DNA from: Alteromonas sp. IB21
GTDB taxonomy: Bacteria > Pseudomonadota > Gammaproteobacteria > Enterobacterales > Alteromonadaceae
Assembly: GCF_016405965.1 (NCBI RefSeq)
Contig: NZ_JAEFCD010000032.1
Coordinates: forward strand, 1 to 56,197
Length of the DNA: 56,197 nucleotides
Reading direction: 5' to 3'
Shown here: in pieces, positions 1 to 10,193 of the stretch
How positions within the stretch are numbered: position 1 is the first letter of the stretch
How the letters are laid out: every line of letters begins with the position of its first letter
The notes under the pieces: generated by a model
Told to the model about the DNA's origin: nothing
The model's database searches: none
What the model saw: only the letters and a program-made list of their open reading frames with translations
Position numbers and translations under genes: made by a program

Positions 1-11
1 GAAGTTGTCAT
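1..11 (-). CDS. Possible start of the gene downstream of mreB (mreC?)
   Basis: On the minus strand an ATG at 11-9 follows an AGGA-type ribosome binding site (plus-strand TCCTC at 19-23) at good spacing, so a gene probably begins here and runs off the window. mreC usually follows mreB in this group, so mreC is the natural guess, but only three codons and part of a fourth are visible and they identify nothing. Confidence 0.3.
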
Positions 12-64
12 AAAGAAATCCTCTTTATGTCAACGTATTTCAGGACGGGACACATGATACAAAT

Positions 65-86
65 AAGGCAACCTTACGGTTGCCTT
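65..86 (-). terminator. Hairpin after mreB
   Basis: AAGGCAACC and GGTTGCCTT form a perfect 9-base stem with a 4-base loop, starting 7 bases beyond the mreB stop codon. The T-rich tract after it on the minus strand is weak (ATTTGT), so it may attenuate or protect the mreB message rather than stop transcription fully. Confidence 0.55.
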
Positions 87-92
87 TCCTGT

Positions 93-1160
<1,068 letters not shown>

Positions 1161-1411
1161 TTAACGCGTATTTGCAAAGGTGAGATGGCGACGCTTTAAC
1201 GTGAAGTCGATAGTTATCCGCACACTTTAACAATGGGGGCAATTTTGGGCAAGCGATGCTGTAACTTAGAGCCAAAATAACTGTCATAAAAGAAAGCCGC
1301 ATGAGCGCTTACCCTGTAAAGGTATACCACAATACGCATTTATCAATTGAATCGAAGGTTAGACCCACTTAATGACCGCGTAAAAAAAAGAAGGTTCAAT
1401 ACACGTTGCGT

Positions 1412-4400
1412 TTATTCGTTATTGATTTGTTCCCGTTTATAAATGATGTTGTCGTTTCCTCTATACACACCAAAGGTTAACGTGGCACTTGGCGGGTTGT
1501 TAGCTTCGCCATCTCCATCCCAATCCCAAAGCAACCAAGTATCGGGAGTGTAAGTTACCGGATAATTACCCGCGCCGTTTGGCGACGACAAACGCATACC
1601 TTCGCTGATTACATATGCGCCTTCGCTTAACGTTCCATTTTCAGATGAAATAAGCTCACCTGAAGCATCGTCAACATTAGCGTGAGAAAAATCAGTACAG
1701 CTATCGAACGCGTTGATACGCCACGTTTGGCCGTCCCAGTATTGAGTGCGAAGCGGCAGCAATAAGGCTTCATCTGCCCCGCCGTAGTTGTTTATCAGTG
1801 TTGCTCGGCCATAAGCGAAACTGATTGCGCCTCCGAAATCGTCGACACATGAACCACCGCAAGAAAGCCCATTAAAGTTTGCGCCTTCTATTTGTCCGCT
1901 ATCTGCCACCAGCACAATAGCAGCATTGATATAAGCGCCATCGAGCGCTGCGCTGGCTAATCGACTAAATACTACGTCATTGTCAGAAAAGCTAATTTGC
2001 CCTGTCGCTCCGCTTTGGGGCCACCCTATCGCGTTTATGTTTTCTAAACGGTCCAGCAAACTTCCGTCATGTTCAACTTGCAGCCCAATGCTTGTTAGTT
2101 TGTCGAAGCCATCGTAGTAATTTACCGTGCGGCTGCCATTTTGGTTAAGGGCAGTAAGAGAGAAGCTCACTTCGCTAATTGGCTGACCAAAGTAGTTGAA
2201 CGCATCATTCGCCGTACACGCCGCCACTACATTTCCCGTCAGTGCAAAATTAGAGGGCGCAAACCTCCCCACATTGTTTACCTCCCCAAGCACGGTAGAG
2301 TTTGTTAAGTACGCACTTTGCGCAGCGATAGATATAGTACCAACCTCATCGTAATTTAGAGCCAAGCTAACTTTGCCCTCGTTATCAAAATTAACGGCAG
2401 TGGCGCTTAATGAACCTGCTGTCCCACCTGCTGGCAAGATTTGCTGAGGCGTCAGGGTGACACTCCCTGAATAATGTTCGGCTGTGTTGTTATTTGCTAA
2501 CTCTGCGAAGTTATCTGGTATACCGTCGTTATTGGTGTCTTCGCCATCAACCCACTGCACAGTACGAAGACCGAGTACAAAGTCTTCTCCCGTGCGCTTC
2601 AGCAGTGAGCCATTCGCGTTAGTCGCATACCCGTTGGGATTAGTACTGGTGCCACTGTCATTTAAAATATCCATTGCAAAACCGAAAGGGCGAACCGCAA
2701 AGATATTTGAAGACCCTGATATCGCATTTCTGTCCGTAATTGTTCCCGTGAGCGACAATTCACCCGCGTCAGGATACTGCACCGTAAACTCCGCCCGAGA
2801 GTTTGCATCGAACTGCAGCGCGAATGTTTCTGCTGACAATCCCAATTGATATGTATTGTTGTTATTAGTCAGAGCTAGCTTGTTCGAGCAATTGCTAGCA
2901 CTTGCGCAATTGTAATTAAGGTCAACATCCACAACTTTGTTTTTTAGGAGTTCCGAATTGCCACACGCCTCCAAAGCATAAGTTTTACCGTTGAAACCTT
3001 GATCTGATGGCTTGCCTGATAGCTGGGTAACTATGGTTGTGTTGTCGTCAGAAAGATTTTTAAATACTAAACCATCGTCTTCAAAATTAATCTTACATCC
3101 TTCGATCCCCACTTCTTTTCCGCCAACAAAACAGCGAAGCTGGGACGATGGCGTTTCACCTAGCGTTGCAATATTTGTATCGTTTCCTCTCAAGCTTTCT
3201 AGGGCTAACGAAATCTGCCCAGTAAACGAGACGACATCGTTTCCGCTCCATGTAAAATTGTTACTATTTTGAGGTGACAGCTTAACCGTTGAAGGCTGTG
3301 AGTAAATTAGGTCGCAATTCACATCAGCACAGGCTTTTAGCGTTATCTGTTTTGCCGCGCAGCTACTTCCTTTATTATCCGCTAACTCATAGCGATAGTG
3401 ATTAAGTACTTCGATTACCTCACGGCCGCATATACCTGGAATATTGGTTGGCACCGTTTGAGTGGCATTAAGGAATAGTTGTCCGCCAGTGGTTATTCCT
3501 CCCCCTGCGGTAAAGCGACCAACTAATAGACCATCTTGAATATTGATAAAGTTAATCTCACCAGTCGCGATAACGAAAGTATTTGGATTTGAATTATTTA
3601 CTATGACATCGCCTTCAACGTATATTGCTACATACGCGCCATCCGCAACATTAATACTGGCACTTTCCATGATAAGGCGAGTTTGAGTTAAGCTTGAAGG
3701 GCTTGCCAAAAAGATACGTGTAGGAGCAATGACGTTATAACTTCCAACGAACGATACTTGTTCACGCTTAAAGTAGTAGTCGCCTCCAAGTTCTCTATCT
3801 AAGATCGCAGGTCCTGTATCTTCAATAGCCACAGAGGGTATCGCTTTTGCCTGAGAAGCAGTTAGCGCGTCAGTGTTAGTGGCGAAGCAATCAATTGCAT
3901 CAACGCCACAATCAGGAAGGTTGCGACCATTTCCTCTTGCATCGGTATCGTAGCTTACCGTAGTTAAGGCCCCATTATTTTCATCAATAATTCGACTTCT
4001 AGCAGATAAAAATATACCTGAGCCATTAAAAGTCGACAGTGCGCCAGGAAATGCCACGTCACAACTTGGCACTTCACCACTGAATATAAACTCTGATGTC
4101 ATGGCCAGAATACTGGCATCTTCTTCAGCGTGGTTGCGTTCTGAATCTAAACTTCGGTCTTCATCAACGCGAAGACCTAGTCTGGTATTGCTCACTCCAC
4201 AACTTCGCAGCCAACCACCGTCTTGTCCATTACGGCTAATCTTACTTGCAGCTACTAAAGGCGTTTGAGCATAGTTATTTTTAAAGTTATTTCGAAAACA
4301 GCCGTCACTCCACCCTTGAATGCGCACGTCTGCAAAGTCAGCCTCCCAGACTACTTCTATACCATTGTCATCGAAAAATCGTCGGTCAAACCCTTCTGTA

Positions 4401-5104
4401 GTGGCCATATAAGCAACTGTTTCGGTGCGCGTAACGGGCTCAAATTCAGTTTCTGATGCTTCCAAGGCTATGTAATATGAGGGCGCCTCATATTTAGCGG
4501 CAATGGTTAAAAATGGCAGCAAATATTCATTGGGAGGCTTCTTCCCATTTACGTCTACTTGGTTATTAACAGTTTGAATAGAGTGGAAGAATACGGGCTG
4601 CTCACCAAAGTCTGTCTGTAACGGCACTTCTGCATATCGCGCCTCCTCAGTACCCGGAACTAATGGCCCTGATGGAATATACCAAGGCGAGTTGGTAGAA
4701 GCTTGGATGGTAGTAGCATCCAGCTCCATTTTCCCTACCTCAACAATGTCGCCGTCAGGGAATTCGTGAACGCCGAAGGCAATGGCTAAATAATGAGCCC
4801 CCATTGTGATATGAGGGCCATCTTCACCAGAGGGCTCAAGCGGCAATGCTTCAAAACCGGTTCTGGTAACGTTGCGAATTTTGACTATAGCAGGGTTATT
4901 ACCTTGGTTTGTTGAGAGCATAAAAACCGCTGGCGGCTCATCGTAAACCTGCGAAAAACTAATTGTGGTCCACTCTGCCTTGTTATAAGTGTTTTGAAGT
5001 TCAATGAACCTACCTTCAATTTGAGGTACGGCAAACACCGGCAGTACCAATACAGATAGCCCCGCCAATAATAGGGCTCGAATAAGGGATATATGGTATG
5101 TCAT
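1412..5104 (-). CDS. mshQ: MSHA biogenesis protein MshQ
   Basis: This large exported protein closes the MSHA pilus cluster. MshQ proteins are poorly understood and are suspected to act as a pilus-associated adhesin or tip component. The 1230 residues begin with a signal peptide (hydrophobic residues about 8-25, ending FAVPQ). Next comes a beta-rich N-terminal segment resembling a lectin-like module (NKAEWTTISF, EPPAVFMLS), then long cysteine-containing beta-rich regions. The C-terminal part has the MshQ-type ending with WLLWDWDGDGEANNPPSAT and a closing GVYRGNDNIIYKRE. Its ATG overlaps the mshP stop by one base (TAATG), so it is translationally coupled. It is much less conserved-looking than the machinery genes, as expected for a surface-exposed part. 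The family call rests on position and the C-terminal motif. Confidence 0.85.
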   Translation of the reverse strand: MTYHISLIRALLLAGLSVLVLPVFAVPQIEGRFIELQNTYNKAEWTTISFSQVYDEPPAVFMLSTNQGNNPAIVKIRNVTRTGFEALPLEPSGEDGPHITMGAHYLAIAFGVHEFPDGDIVEVGKMELDATTIQASTNSPWYIPSGPLVPGTEEARYAEVPLQTDFGEQPVFFHSIQTVNNQVDVNGKKPPNEYLLPFLTIAAKYEAPSYYIALEASETEFEPVTRTETVAYMATTEGFDRRFFDDNGIEVVWEADFADVRIQGWSDGCFRNNFKNNYAQTPLVAASKISRNGQDGGWLRSCGVSNTRLGLRVDEDRSLDSERNHAEEDASILAMTSEFIFSGEVPSCDVAFPGALSTFNGSGIFLSARSRIIDENNGALTTVSYDTDARGNGRNLPDCGVDAIDCFATNTDALTASQAKAIPSVAIEDTGPAILDRELGGDYYFKREQVSFVGSYNVIAPTRIFLASPSSLTQTRLIMESASINVADGAYVAIYVEGDVIVNNSNPNTFVIATGEINFINIQDGLLVGRFTAGGGITTGGQLFLNATQTVPTNIPGICGREVIEVLNHYRYELADNKGSSCAAKQITLKACADVNCDLIYSQPSTVKLSPQNSNNFTWSGNDVVSFTGQISLALESLRGNDTNIATLGETPSSQLRCFVGGKEVGIEGCKINFEDDGLVFKNLSDDNTTIVTQLSGKPSDQGFNGKTYALEACGNSELLKNKVVDVDLNYNCASASNCSNKLALTNNNNTYQLGLSAETFALQFDANSRAEFTVQYPDAGELSLTGTITDRNAISGSSNIFAVRPFGFAMDILNDSGTSTNPNGYATNANGSLLKRTGEDFVLGLRTVQWVDGEDTNNDGIPDNFAELANNNTAEHYSGSVTLTPQQILPAGGTAGSLSATAVNFDNEGKVSLALNYDEVGTISIAAQSAYLTNSTVLGEVNNVGRFAPSNFALTGNVVAACTANDAFNYFGQPISEVSFSLTALNQNGSRTVNYYDGFDKLTSIGLQVEHDGSLLDRLENINAIGWPQSGATGQISFSDNDVVFSRLASAALDGAYINAAIVLVADSGQIEGANFNGLSCGGSCVDDFGGAISFAYGRATLINNYGGADEALLLPLRTQYWDGQTWRINAFDSCTDFSHANVDDASGELISSENGTLSEGAYVISEGMRLSSPNGAGNYPVTYTPDTWLLWDWDGDGEANNPPSATLTFGVYRGNDNIIYKREQINNE

Positions 5105-5592
5105 TATTCTTCCTGCCTTACTTCAACAAGCACGCGTTTTGAGGTTTCAAGTTGGCCTATACTGCACTGCGCTTGTGATGCCAATGCATAAACTCTAATT
5201 TCGCCGGCGGCAACTTCAGGCTCTTCAACCTCGACCTCTACATCGCAAGAGAGTGTGATTACACAATTTTGTACGTTAGCTGCATTTATAGTTACTGGCT
5301 GAGTAATAACCGCACATGCTGGGTTATTACCGTTAATTAGTCTTGATATCGCAACTTCCATTCCGCTTTGTGCGGCCAGATAAGCCCGAGCACCATAATA
5401 TTCAATGGATTGCTGGCGGATGTTGGATGAAATTTGATTAGACAGCGCAATACCAAGCCCTAAAAGCACAATACTTATAACAATAGCCACAATAGTCGTA
5501 GAACCTTTTTGCCGAGCAGGCGAACTACATAGACCGACAGGGCGTCGTTTTTTGCTGTGACTAACGTTTGGTCGCGTTTTTTTATGGCACAT
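5104..5592 (-). CDS. mshP: MSHA biogenesis protein MshP (PilX-like minor component)
   Basis: MshP is a small membrane-anchored accessory protein of the MSHA pilus, comparable to PilX-like minor pilins. The chosen ATG at 5592 gives 162 residues and overlaps the mshO stop by 11 bases; a longer reading from 5637 would extend much further into mshO and is less likely. A basic leader (KKRRPVG, ARQKGS) precedes one hydrophobic helix (STTIVAIVISIVLLGLGIAL). After it comes the PilX-like pattern of Gln/Ser residues and a Y-x-A-x-A-Y-L-A-A-Q-S-G-ME segment. It lacks the Glu at position +5 of a classical prepilin. A short acidic stretch (EVEVEEPEVAAGE) lies near the middle. mshQ follows with a one-base overlap. 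Confidence 0.88.
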   Translation of the reverse strand: MCHKKTRPNVSHSKKRRPVGLCSSPARQKGSTTIVAIVISIVLLGLGIALSNQISSNIRQQSIEYYGARAYLAAQSGMEVAISRLINGNNPACAVITQPVTINAANVQNCVITLSCDVEVEVEEPEVAAGEIRVYALASQAQCSIGQLETSKRVLVEVRQEE

Positions 5593-6325
5593 TGGGGAAA
5601 TGAACCTCATGTACAACCGATATCTGCTCATCATCACTACTCTCTAGCGTCATTTGCAGCTCTATAAGACCATTTTGTCGTAGGCCTGCGGTCACTACGT
5701 TTGCGCTCCACGATGCCACATTAGTACCAATAACGCCGGAAGTAGCACCTTGGGTTCTTATTAAACGCTCACCTTGGGCGGTAGATGTTCTGCATACTGT
5801 CACTTGCGCTTCAGGAACAAAGAAACGTTTGCCTGGGGAAGCTTGCGTATTGGGTGCGCTAAGTGTGAGATCATACTGATTGTCGCTAGTCGGGTCGGCA
5901 GCGGCATCTGCAATAACATCAATAGTTCGCCCGTTGTCAGTCACGCTCTGCGGATTTGTCGGGTATATAACCAGAGTATCATTCACACTCAACTGACTAT
6001 TGAACACGACTACGTGCATGGGGTTATTAAACGCATCGCCCACGTAGGTGCCACTTTCTTTTATCGGATAATAAGAAAGGCACCCTAAACTTGCGTCAAA
6101 TGACACAGAGTTTGGCACCACATTGCGTAACTCTTTTTCCAGTCGCAAAATAATAAAACGCGCGTCAGAAACAAGGCGAGTACGCTCTGCACCAGTTATA
6201 TAAATTTGCGCACTTAACGAAATCACCTGCGCCACAGAAACGCTAATTACGCCTAAAATAATGATAACCAAAATTAGCTCTATAAGCGTAAAACCGCGCT
6301 GGCGCTGGACTTGTCGTGGAGTCAT
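5582..6325 (-). CDS. mshO: MSHA minor pseudopilin MshO
   Basis: MshO is a type IV prepilin-like protein that probably sits in the initiating tip complex of the MSHA pilus. The 247-residue protein has a basic leader (MTPRQVQRQR), a prepilin peptidase site G-FTLIE and a long hydrophobic helix (LILVIIILGVISVSVAQVIS). The mature start would be Phe with Glu at +5. The body contains two cysteines far apart (SLGCLSYYP and VTVCRTS), which may pair as in other minor pilins. Its ATG overlaps the mshD stop by one base (TAATG). Confidence 0.9.
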   Translation of the reverse strand: MTPRQVQRQRGFTLIELILVIIILGVISVSVAQVISLSAQIYITGAERTRLVSDARFIILRLEKELRNVVPNSVSFDASLGCLSYYPIKESGTYVGDAFNNPMHVVVFNSQLSVNDTLVIYPTNPQSVTDNGRTIDVIADAAADPTSDNQYDLTLSAPNTQASPGKRFFVPEAQVTVCRTSTAQGERLIRTQGATSGVIGTNVASWSANVVTAGLRQNGLIELQMTLESSDDEQISVVHEVHFPNVP

Positions 6326-6840
6326 TAATAGCTCCCTCGATAAGCGCTGAAGTTGTAAACTTGGCCGTCTGGCGCGGTAACTGCGATATCAATACGCTTG
6401 AACGTTTGACCGTCAGTTGGCGTGCTATCGTTTAGATCACTGTCGTAATCTACCGTTACGGCAAAGCTGAAATTGTTATAGTTTCCCCCCACATTACTAA
6501 CCACATGGCCATTGTAGTCGTCGACATCGTCATACTCGTCTTCGTTAGCTTCTTCAGGTCCGAGTGTTGTTGAGCAATTTCCTTTGGCATTACAGGTTTC
6601 GAAAGGCGGGCTTCGGTCGCTGTTTTCATCATAGGAGCGACTAAGAATGTCGTTCATTAACGACTGACCTAACTTCGCAGCTTTTACTTGACGAAATGGC
6701 TCGGCGGTTTGTTCTGCTTGCGGCACAATTAGCGACAGCACGATAGTTAGGCTAATAGTGAAAACCACAATACCAATCACCAGCTCTAACAACGTGAACC
6801 CTTTCGCATTTTTAAAAGCACTCGCCCTTTTAGCACGCAT
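6325..6840 (-). CDS. mshD: MSHA minor pseudopilin MshD
   Basis: MshD is a minor prepilin of the MSHA pilus. The ATG at 6840 is chosen because AAGGAG lies 7 bases upstream; a reading from 6873 has no comparable site. This gives 171 residues. The leader MRAKRASAFKNAKG ends at the prepilin cleavage site G-FTLLE, followed by a hydrophobic helix (LVIGIVVFTISLTIVLSLIV). Two cysteines (ETCNAKGNCS) lie close together in the body, followed by a very acidic loop (EEANEDEYDDVDDYN). The start overlaps the end of mshC by 11 bases, and the stop overlaps mshO by one base. Confidence 0.9.
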   Translation of the reverse strand: MRAKRASAFKNAKGFTLLELVIGIVVFTISLTIVLSLIVPQAEQTAEPFRQVKAAKLGQSLMNDILSRSYDENSDRSPPFETCNAKGNCSTTLGPEEANEDEYDDVDDYNGHVVSNVGGNYNNFSFAVTVDYDSDLNDSTPTDGQTFKRIDIAVTAPDGQVYNFSAYRGSY

Positions 6841-7291
6841 AAATGGCTCCTTCACTCTGAAGGCACACAGCAAAGGTGCTTATCTGAATTTTGCAGTTCG
6901 TTGAGCACGCGATGTTTCGCGGTCTGCCAAAACCATCAAATTGGATTTGAGAATAACTATTGCCGTTTTCATCGGCAGTTTGAAAGGAAAAATCGGTACT
7001 AGATGCATTGACGACCTGATCATCGTCAAAGGCGGTAGTAAGTGAATTTGCACAATTGTGACCAGCAGGTGGTGCAATGACGGTTGCAGTGACTTTTACA
7101 CAACTGTTGTCTTGTACGTTTTGCATGGCGCGAAGCTGCATATTGCGCACTAACTGAAGGGTTCTGTCGCGAAGCGCGATAGCTTCTTCGGCGTCGCTAC
7201 CAAGAAAACGAGGTGCGGCGGTAACCGCCAGCACCCCGATAACCAATATGGTTATAATAAGTTCTACTAAAGTAAAACCGTTTTTTTTCAC
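6830..7291 (-). CDS. mshC: MSHA pseudopilin MshC
   Basis: MshC is a pilin-like protein of the MSHA system. It is 153 residues long, starts with GTG, and has a very short leader (MKKNG) before the cleavage site G-FTLVE and the hydrophobic helix (LIITILVIGVLAVTAAPRFL). Cysteines are placed as pairs (NSCVKV, HNCANS, IACSTNC, AVCLQS, YAC), so the body is probably disulphide-bonded. The GTG lies immediately after the mshA stop and no clear ribosome binding site is visible, which suggests translational coupling to mshA. Confidence 0.9.
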   Translation of the reverse strand: MKKNGFTLVELIITILVIGVLAVTAAPRFLGSDAEEAIALRDRTLQLVRNMQLRAMQNVQDNSCVKVTATVIAPPAGHNCANSLTTAFDDDQVVNASSTDFSFQTADENGNSYSQIQFDGFGRPRNIACSTNCKIQISTFAVCLQSEGAIYAC

Positions 7292-7292
7292 A

Positions 7293-7787
7293 CTATGGGG
7301 CTTCGCAAGGAGTAACCGTTACAACGGGACGCACCCCCTCTCCAGTTGAGTTTACGTAAGAAAGAGAACAATTTGCACCTGCGTCTGGAGCCTCATCATA
7401 ATCTCCTGTGTAATAAATCGTAACCGTATCTTCTCCATTTGATACTGCTGCATAGTCACTACCGTCGCCAAGTTTAACCTCAATTATTGATGTTAAATTG
7501 GCAACGTCTCCTGCATCCGGGTAGCCATAGACAACTCCAATTGTCGTACCATCTACTACAACGGTTGATTCATCAACTCCAGCAGCATCTTGAATTAAAG
7601 ATTTTCCGTAAACAATTGAAGCTGCAGACTCAATAGAACCGGCAATTCCCTGAAGCACAGAATCACGGGCATCATCTTGAAGGTTTAAAAATTTAGGGGC
7701 TGCAGTTACTGCCAGTATGCCAAGCAATACAATGACTATGATCAGTTCTATTAACGTAAAACCCTGTTGTTTTGATACTTTTTGCAT
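7293..7787 (-). CDS. mshA: MSHA major pilin MshA
   Basis: This is the probable main structural subunit of the mannose-sensitive haemagglutinin pilus. The 164-residue precursor has a short leader (MQKVSKQQG), the cleavage site G-FTLIE and a long helix (LIIVIVLLGILAVTAAPKFLNLQDDAR). It ends with two cysteines near the C terminus (AGANCSLSY and VTPCEAP) that would form the usual D-region disulphide loop of type IV pilins. AGGA lies 8 bases before the ATG. Gene order (mshB, mshA, mshC, mshD) is the evidence for choosing this gene rather than its neighbour as mshA; the two pilins are clearly paralogous. Confidence 0.85.
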   Translation of the reverse strand: MQKVSKQQGFTLIELIIVIVLLGILAVTAAPKFLNLQDDARDSVLQGIAGSIESAASIVYGKSLIQDAAGVDESTVVVDGTTIGVVYGYPDAGDVANLTSIIEVKLGDGSDYAAVSNGEDTVTIYYTGDYDEAPDAGANCSLSYVNSTGEGVRPVVTVTPCEAP

Positions 7788-7808
7788 AATTAAATTCCTA
7801 AGTATTGA

Positions 7809-8390
7809 TTAAAAAACGGTTACCTGCCCTGTCGCAGGGTTGTAAGTGAAACCGTCGAAAATAGCGCCATCCGGAGCACCGTTTTGAGGTGAGGTGTTAC
7901 TAGGTAACCCCATCGATTCAACTAAATAATAAACGCATTGAACATTGTTTCCCGAGCGGTCTTCACGGACGGCGTATCGGAATTCAGCAACCACATCATC
8001 ATTAGTTGACGTAGTATTTGTTGGTGCTGATTGCAGAATAAGGTCGAATACGTTTTTGCACTCGGTCGCATTAACAGAGGTAATGAGTGTATTTCCTGAA
8101 GCACTCCCGGTAGGGTAGCCCACTGTCCCATCAACTCCGACTGGCGTTTGATCAAAAATTACAGACGTACCATCGCCATTATTATCGAATGGTCGACCTT
8201 CCACTTCCCACTGAGCCCTAACAAGACCGACCGCTGCTGCGAACCCACCAGCAACGCCTTCAACGCTGGCCTCTCGTGCTTCGTCAGTAACATCAATAAA
8301 GCGCGGTAGTGCGGTTGCCGCCAATAGACCTAATATAATGACAACGATAATCAACTCAATGAGAGTGAAGCCATGCTGTTTCGAGTTCAT
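7809..8390 (-). CDS. mshB: MSHA pilin-like protein MshB
   Basis: A type IV pilin directly upstream of mshA. The ATG at 8390 is preceded by GGAG and gives 193 residues; an upstream extension to 8414 is unlikely. The leader MNSKQHG, cleavage site G-FTLIE and helix (LIIVVIILGLLAATALPRFIDVTDEAR) match MshA closely. The C-terminal half has two cysteines (ATECKNVFD and NVQCVYYL) and ends with a YNPATGQVTVF tail. In related bacteria MshB has been implicated as an accessory pilin. It is separated from mshA by only 18 bases. The roles of MshA and MshB could be partly swapped. Confidence 0.85.
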   Translation of the reverse strand: MNSKQHGFTLIELIIVVIILGLLAATALPRFIDVTDEAREASVEGVAGGFAAAVGLVRAQWEVEGRPFDNNGDGTSVIFDQTPVGVDGTVGYPTGSASGNTLITSVNATECKNVFDLILQSAPTNTTSTNDDVVAEFRYAVREDRSGNNVQCVYYLVESMGLPSNTSPQNGAPDGAIFDGFTYNPATGQVTVF

Positions 8391-8435
8391 GATATCTCCT
8401 TGGTTACAAAGCAAGCGGGCCGCTTCGACGCTTAG

Positions 8436-8930
8436 TTAACTGTTTATTTCTATCACAACGCCGCTACCCGCGTTGTACTCAAACCAAACTCCGTTGTGTA
8501 TGAAAAACACACACTGGAGATAGCCATTTACATATTCATCGCGTACCACTATCTCCGATGGCATGGTCATTTTCCGTAACGTCGCTAGCGTATATAAATA
8601 CTCACAGGCTTTACCTTGACCTTTAGCAAGACCTTCAGGCCATCCTTTCGCATTTATGTAAAGCTCCGCTGCCACGTCTTTTTGCTGCTGAATATTTCCA
8701 CTAGCGTCAAACTCGGTTTCGTATATCAAAACCGTTTGCTGCTTCGTTTTTATCCACTGCGCCCTTGCCAGCATCACTACGCGCTGAAATTGAGCAACGG
8801 CATTCTCTTTATTAACGTCTTCAGCTTCTTTAACTATCGATGTCGCATGGTAGATATAGGATGATAAAACGATAGCTAGCAACGTTCCTATCACAATAAA
8901 GTTAAGCAAACCCGTCTTAGAACCAGCCAC
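8436..8930 (-). CDS. mshF: MSHA biogenesis protein MshF
   Basis: MshF is a small inner-membrane protein of the MSHA cluster with no defined biochemical role. The 164 residues have one N-terminal membrane segment (about 8-27, LLNFIVIGTLLAIVLSSYIY), a helical stretch ending with RAQW (W59), then a compact domain. Landmarks are GWPEG (96-100), ACEY (108-111), C140 and a closing FEYNAGSGVV (150-159). This ending resembles the tail of pilin-like proteins (YNPATG in MshB). It lies between mshG and mshB, as in Vibrio. A co-linear paralogue is found at 18417-18920. Confidence 0.85.
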   Translation of the reverse strand: MAGSKTGLLNFIVIGTLLAIVLSSYIYHATSIVKEAEDVNKENAVAQFQRVVMLARAQWIKTKQQTVLIYETEFDASGNIQQQKDVAAELYINAKGWPEGLAKGQGKACEYLYTLATLRKMTMPSEIVVRDEYVNGYLQCVFFIHNGVWFEYNAGSGVVIEINS

Positions 8931-8957
8931 TTAATTCTCCACTCTACGCGCGCCCAC

Positions 8958-10193
8958 TTAACCGCCTTTTACCGCAGACATCATGTTCCACATTGGCGTA
9001 AATATACCCAGCGCCAGTATCAGCACCATGATGGCAACGAACCCTATCAAAATTGGCTCTATCTTGGCCGTTAAGCTCTTAAGATCGAAATCAACCTCTC
9101 GTTCGTAGTAACCAGCGCTTTCCTCTAGCAGCGTTTCCAAACGACCGGTCTCTTCACCCACCGCTACCATCTGTAGGACAATGGTCGAAAACAGTTCGCT
9201 ATTTTTCGACACTCTTAGCAAACTTTCGCCTTTTTCAATGCCCAAACGCATTTCTTTAATGCGCATCTGCATGTAAGCGTTATCCACAGCATCAGCGGTT
9301 AAAGACAGCCCCGCTGTTAATGGCACACCTGCACGCAGTATCATAGAAAAACTACGGCTATATCTTGAGAGTAATGATCGCTCAATAATGCTTCCCACAA
9401 CAGGCAACTTTAGTTTAATTTTGTCCCACTTGAGTCGTCCATTAGTCGAATTAACATATTGTTTAGTCGAGAAAACTCCTCCACTAATGATGAGTAAAAG
9501 CAGCCACCAATAGTTAACAAAGAAATCTGATGTTCCTATCAGTATGCGAGTCATCAGCGGCAATTCTGTATCAAAACGCTCAAACATTTGTGTGAAAACA
9601 GGCACAACAAATATGTTCAAAATAAACATAGCAATTACTAGAGCAATGACTACAAAGGAGGGATAACGAAGCGCCGATTTTATGCGTTTTCGCGTTTCTT
9701 GTTCTCTTTCGAAATAAAGCGCAAGCTGTAAAAACACGTCATCTAATTTACCGGTATTTTCGCCTACCACCACTACCGATATGGTCAATCTTGTAAACAC
9801 GCTTTCATACTTAGACATGGCCACCGATAAACTTCGCCCCTGTTCTAGCTGGTCGGCAATATCTTTTAATATTTCTTGAAAGCGTTTGTGAGACGCGTTT
9901 TCGCTCAGCCCCTTTATGGCTCGAATAATGGGAATACCAGCTTTTAACAAAGAGTACATTTGACGAGAAAAGATGATCATCTCATCTAACCCGACTTTCG
10001 GCTCAAAAAGTTGCCCTATATCAAAGCCTTCACCTTGAATAGAAGCCTCTGTTTTCTTTGCCTCTTCAATAGTGACGGGAATGATATTTTTTGACAGCAA
10101 TGCCTGCGCCGCGGCTTGCGCAGACGCGGCTTCGATAACCCCTTTCATGGGACTACCTTGTGCTGATTTCCCCGCATAGCTAAATTGCGCCAT
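8958..10193 (-). CDS. mshG: MSHA pilus inner-membrane platform protein MshG (GspF/PilC family)
   Basis: MshG is the polytopic platform protein on which the extension motor MshE acts during pilus assembly. At 411 residues it has the family length. It carries the two repeated GspF domains, the first with FSRQMYSLLKAGIPIIRAIKGL (about 75-96) and the second with RYSRSFSMILRAGVPLTAGLSL (about 278-299). There are three hydrophobic segments (about 170-195, 225-240 and 380-405). The early part has the usual FSYAGKSAQGSPMKG start. Its ATG overlaps the mshE stop by one base. Confidence 0.95.
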   Translation of the reverse strand: MAQFSYAGKSAQGSPMKGVIEAASAQAAAQALLSKNIIPVTIEEAKKTEASIQGEGFDIGQLFEPKVGLDEMIIFSRQMYSLLKAGIPIIRAIKGLSENASHKRFQEILKDIADQLEQGRSLSVAMSKYESVFTRLTISVVVVGENTGKLDDVFLQLALYFEREQETRKRIKSALRYPSFVVIALVIAMFILNIFVVPVFTQMFERFDTELPLMTRILIGTSDFFVNYWWLLLLIISGGVFSTKQYVNSTNGRLKWDKIKLKLPVVGSIIERSLLSRYSRSFSMILRAGVPLTAGLSLTADAVDNAYMQMRIKEMRLGIEKGESLLRVSKNSELFSTIVLQMVAVGEETGRLETLLEESAGYYEREVDFDLKSLTAKIEPILIGFVAIMVLILALGIFTPMWNMMSAVKGG

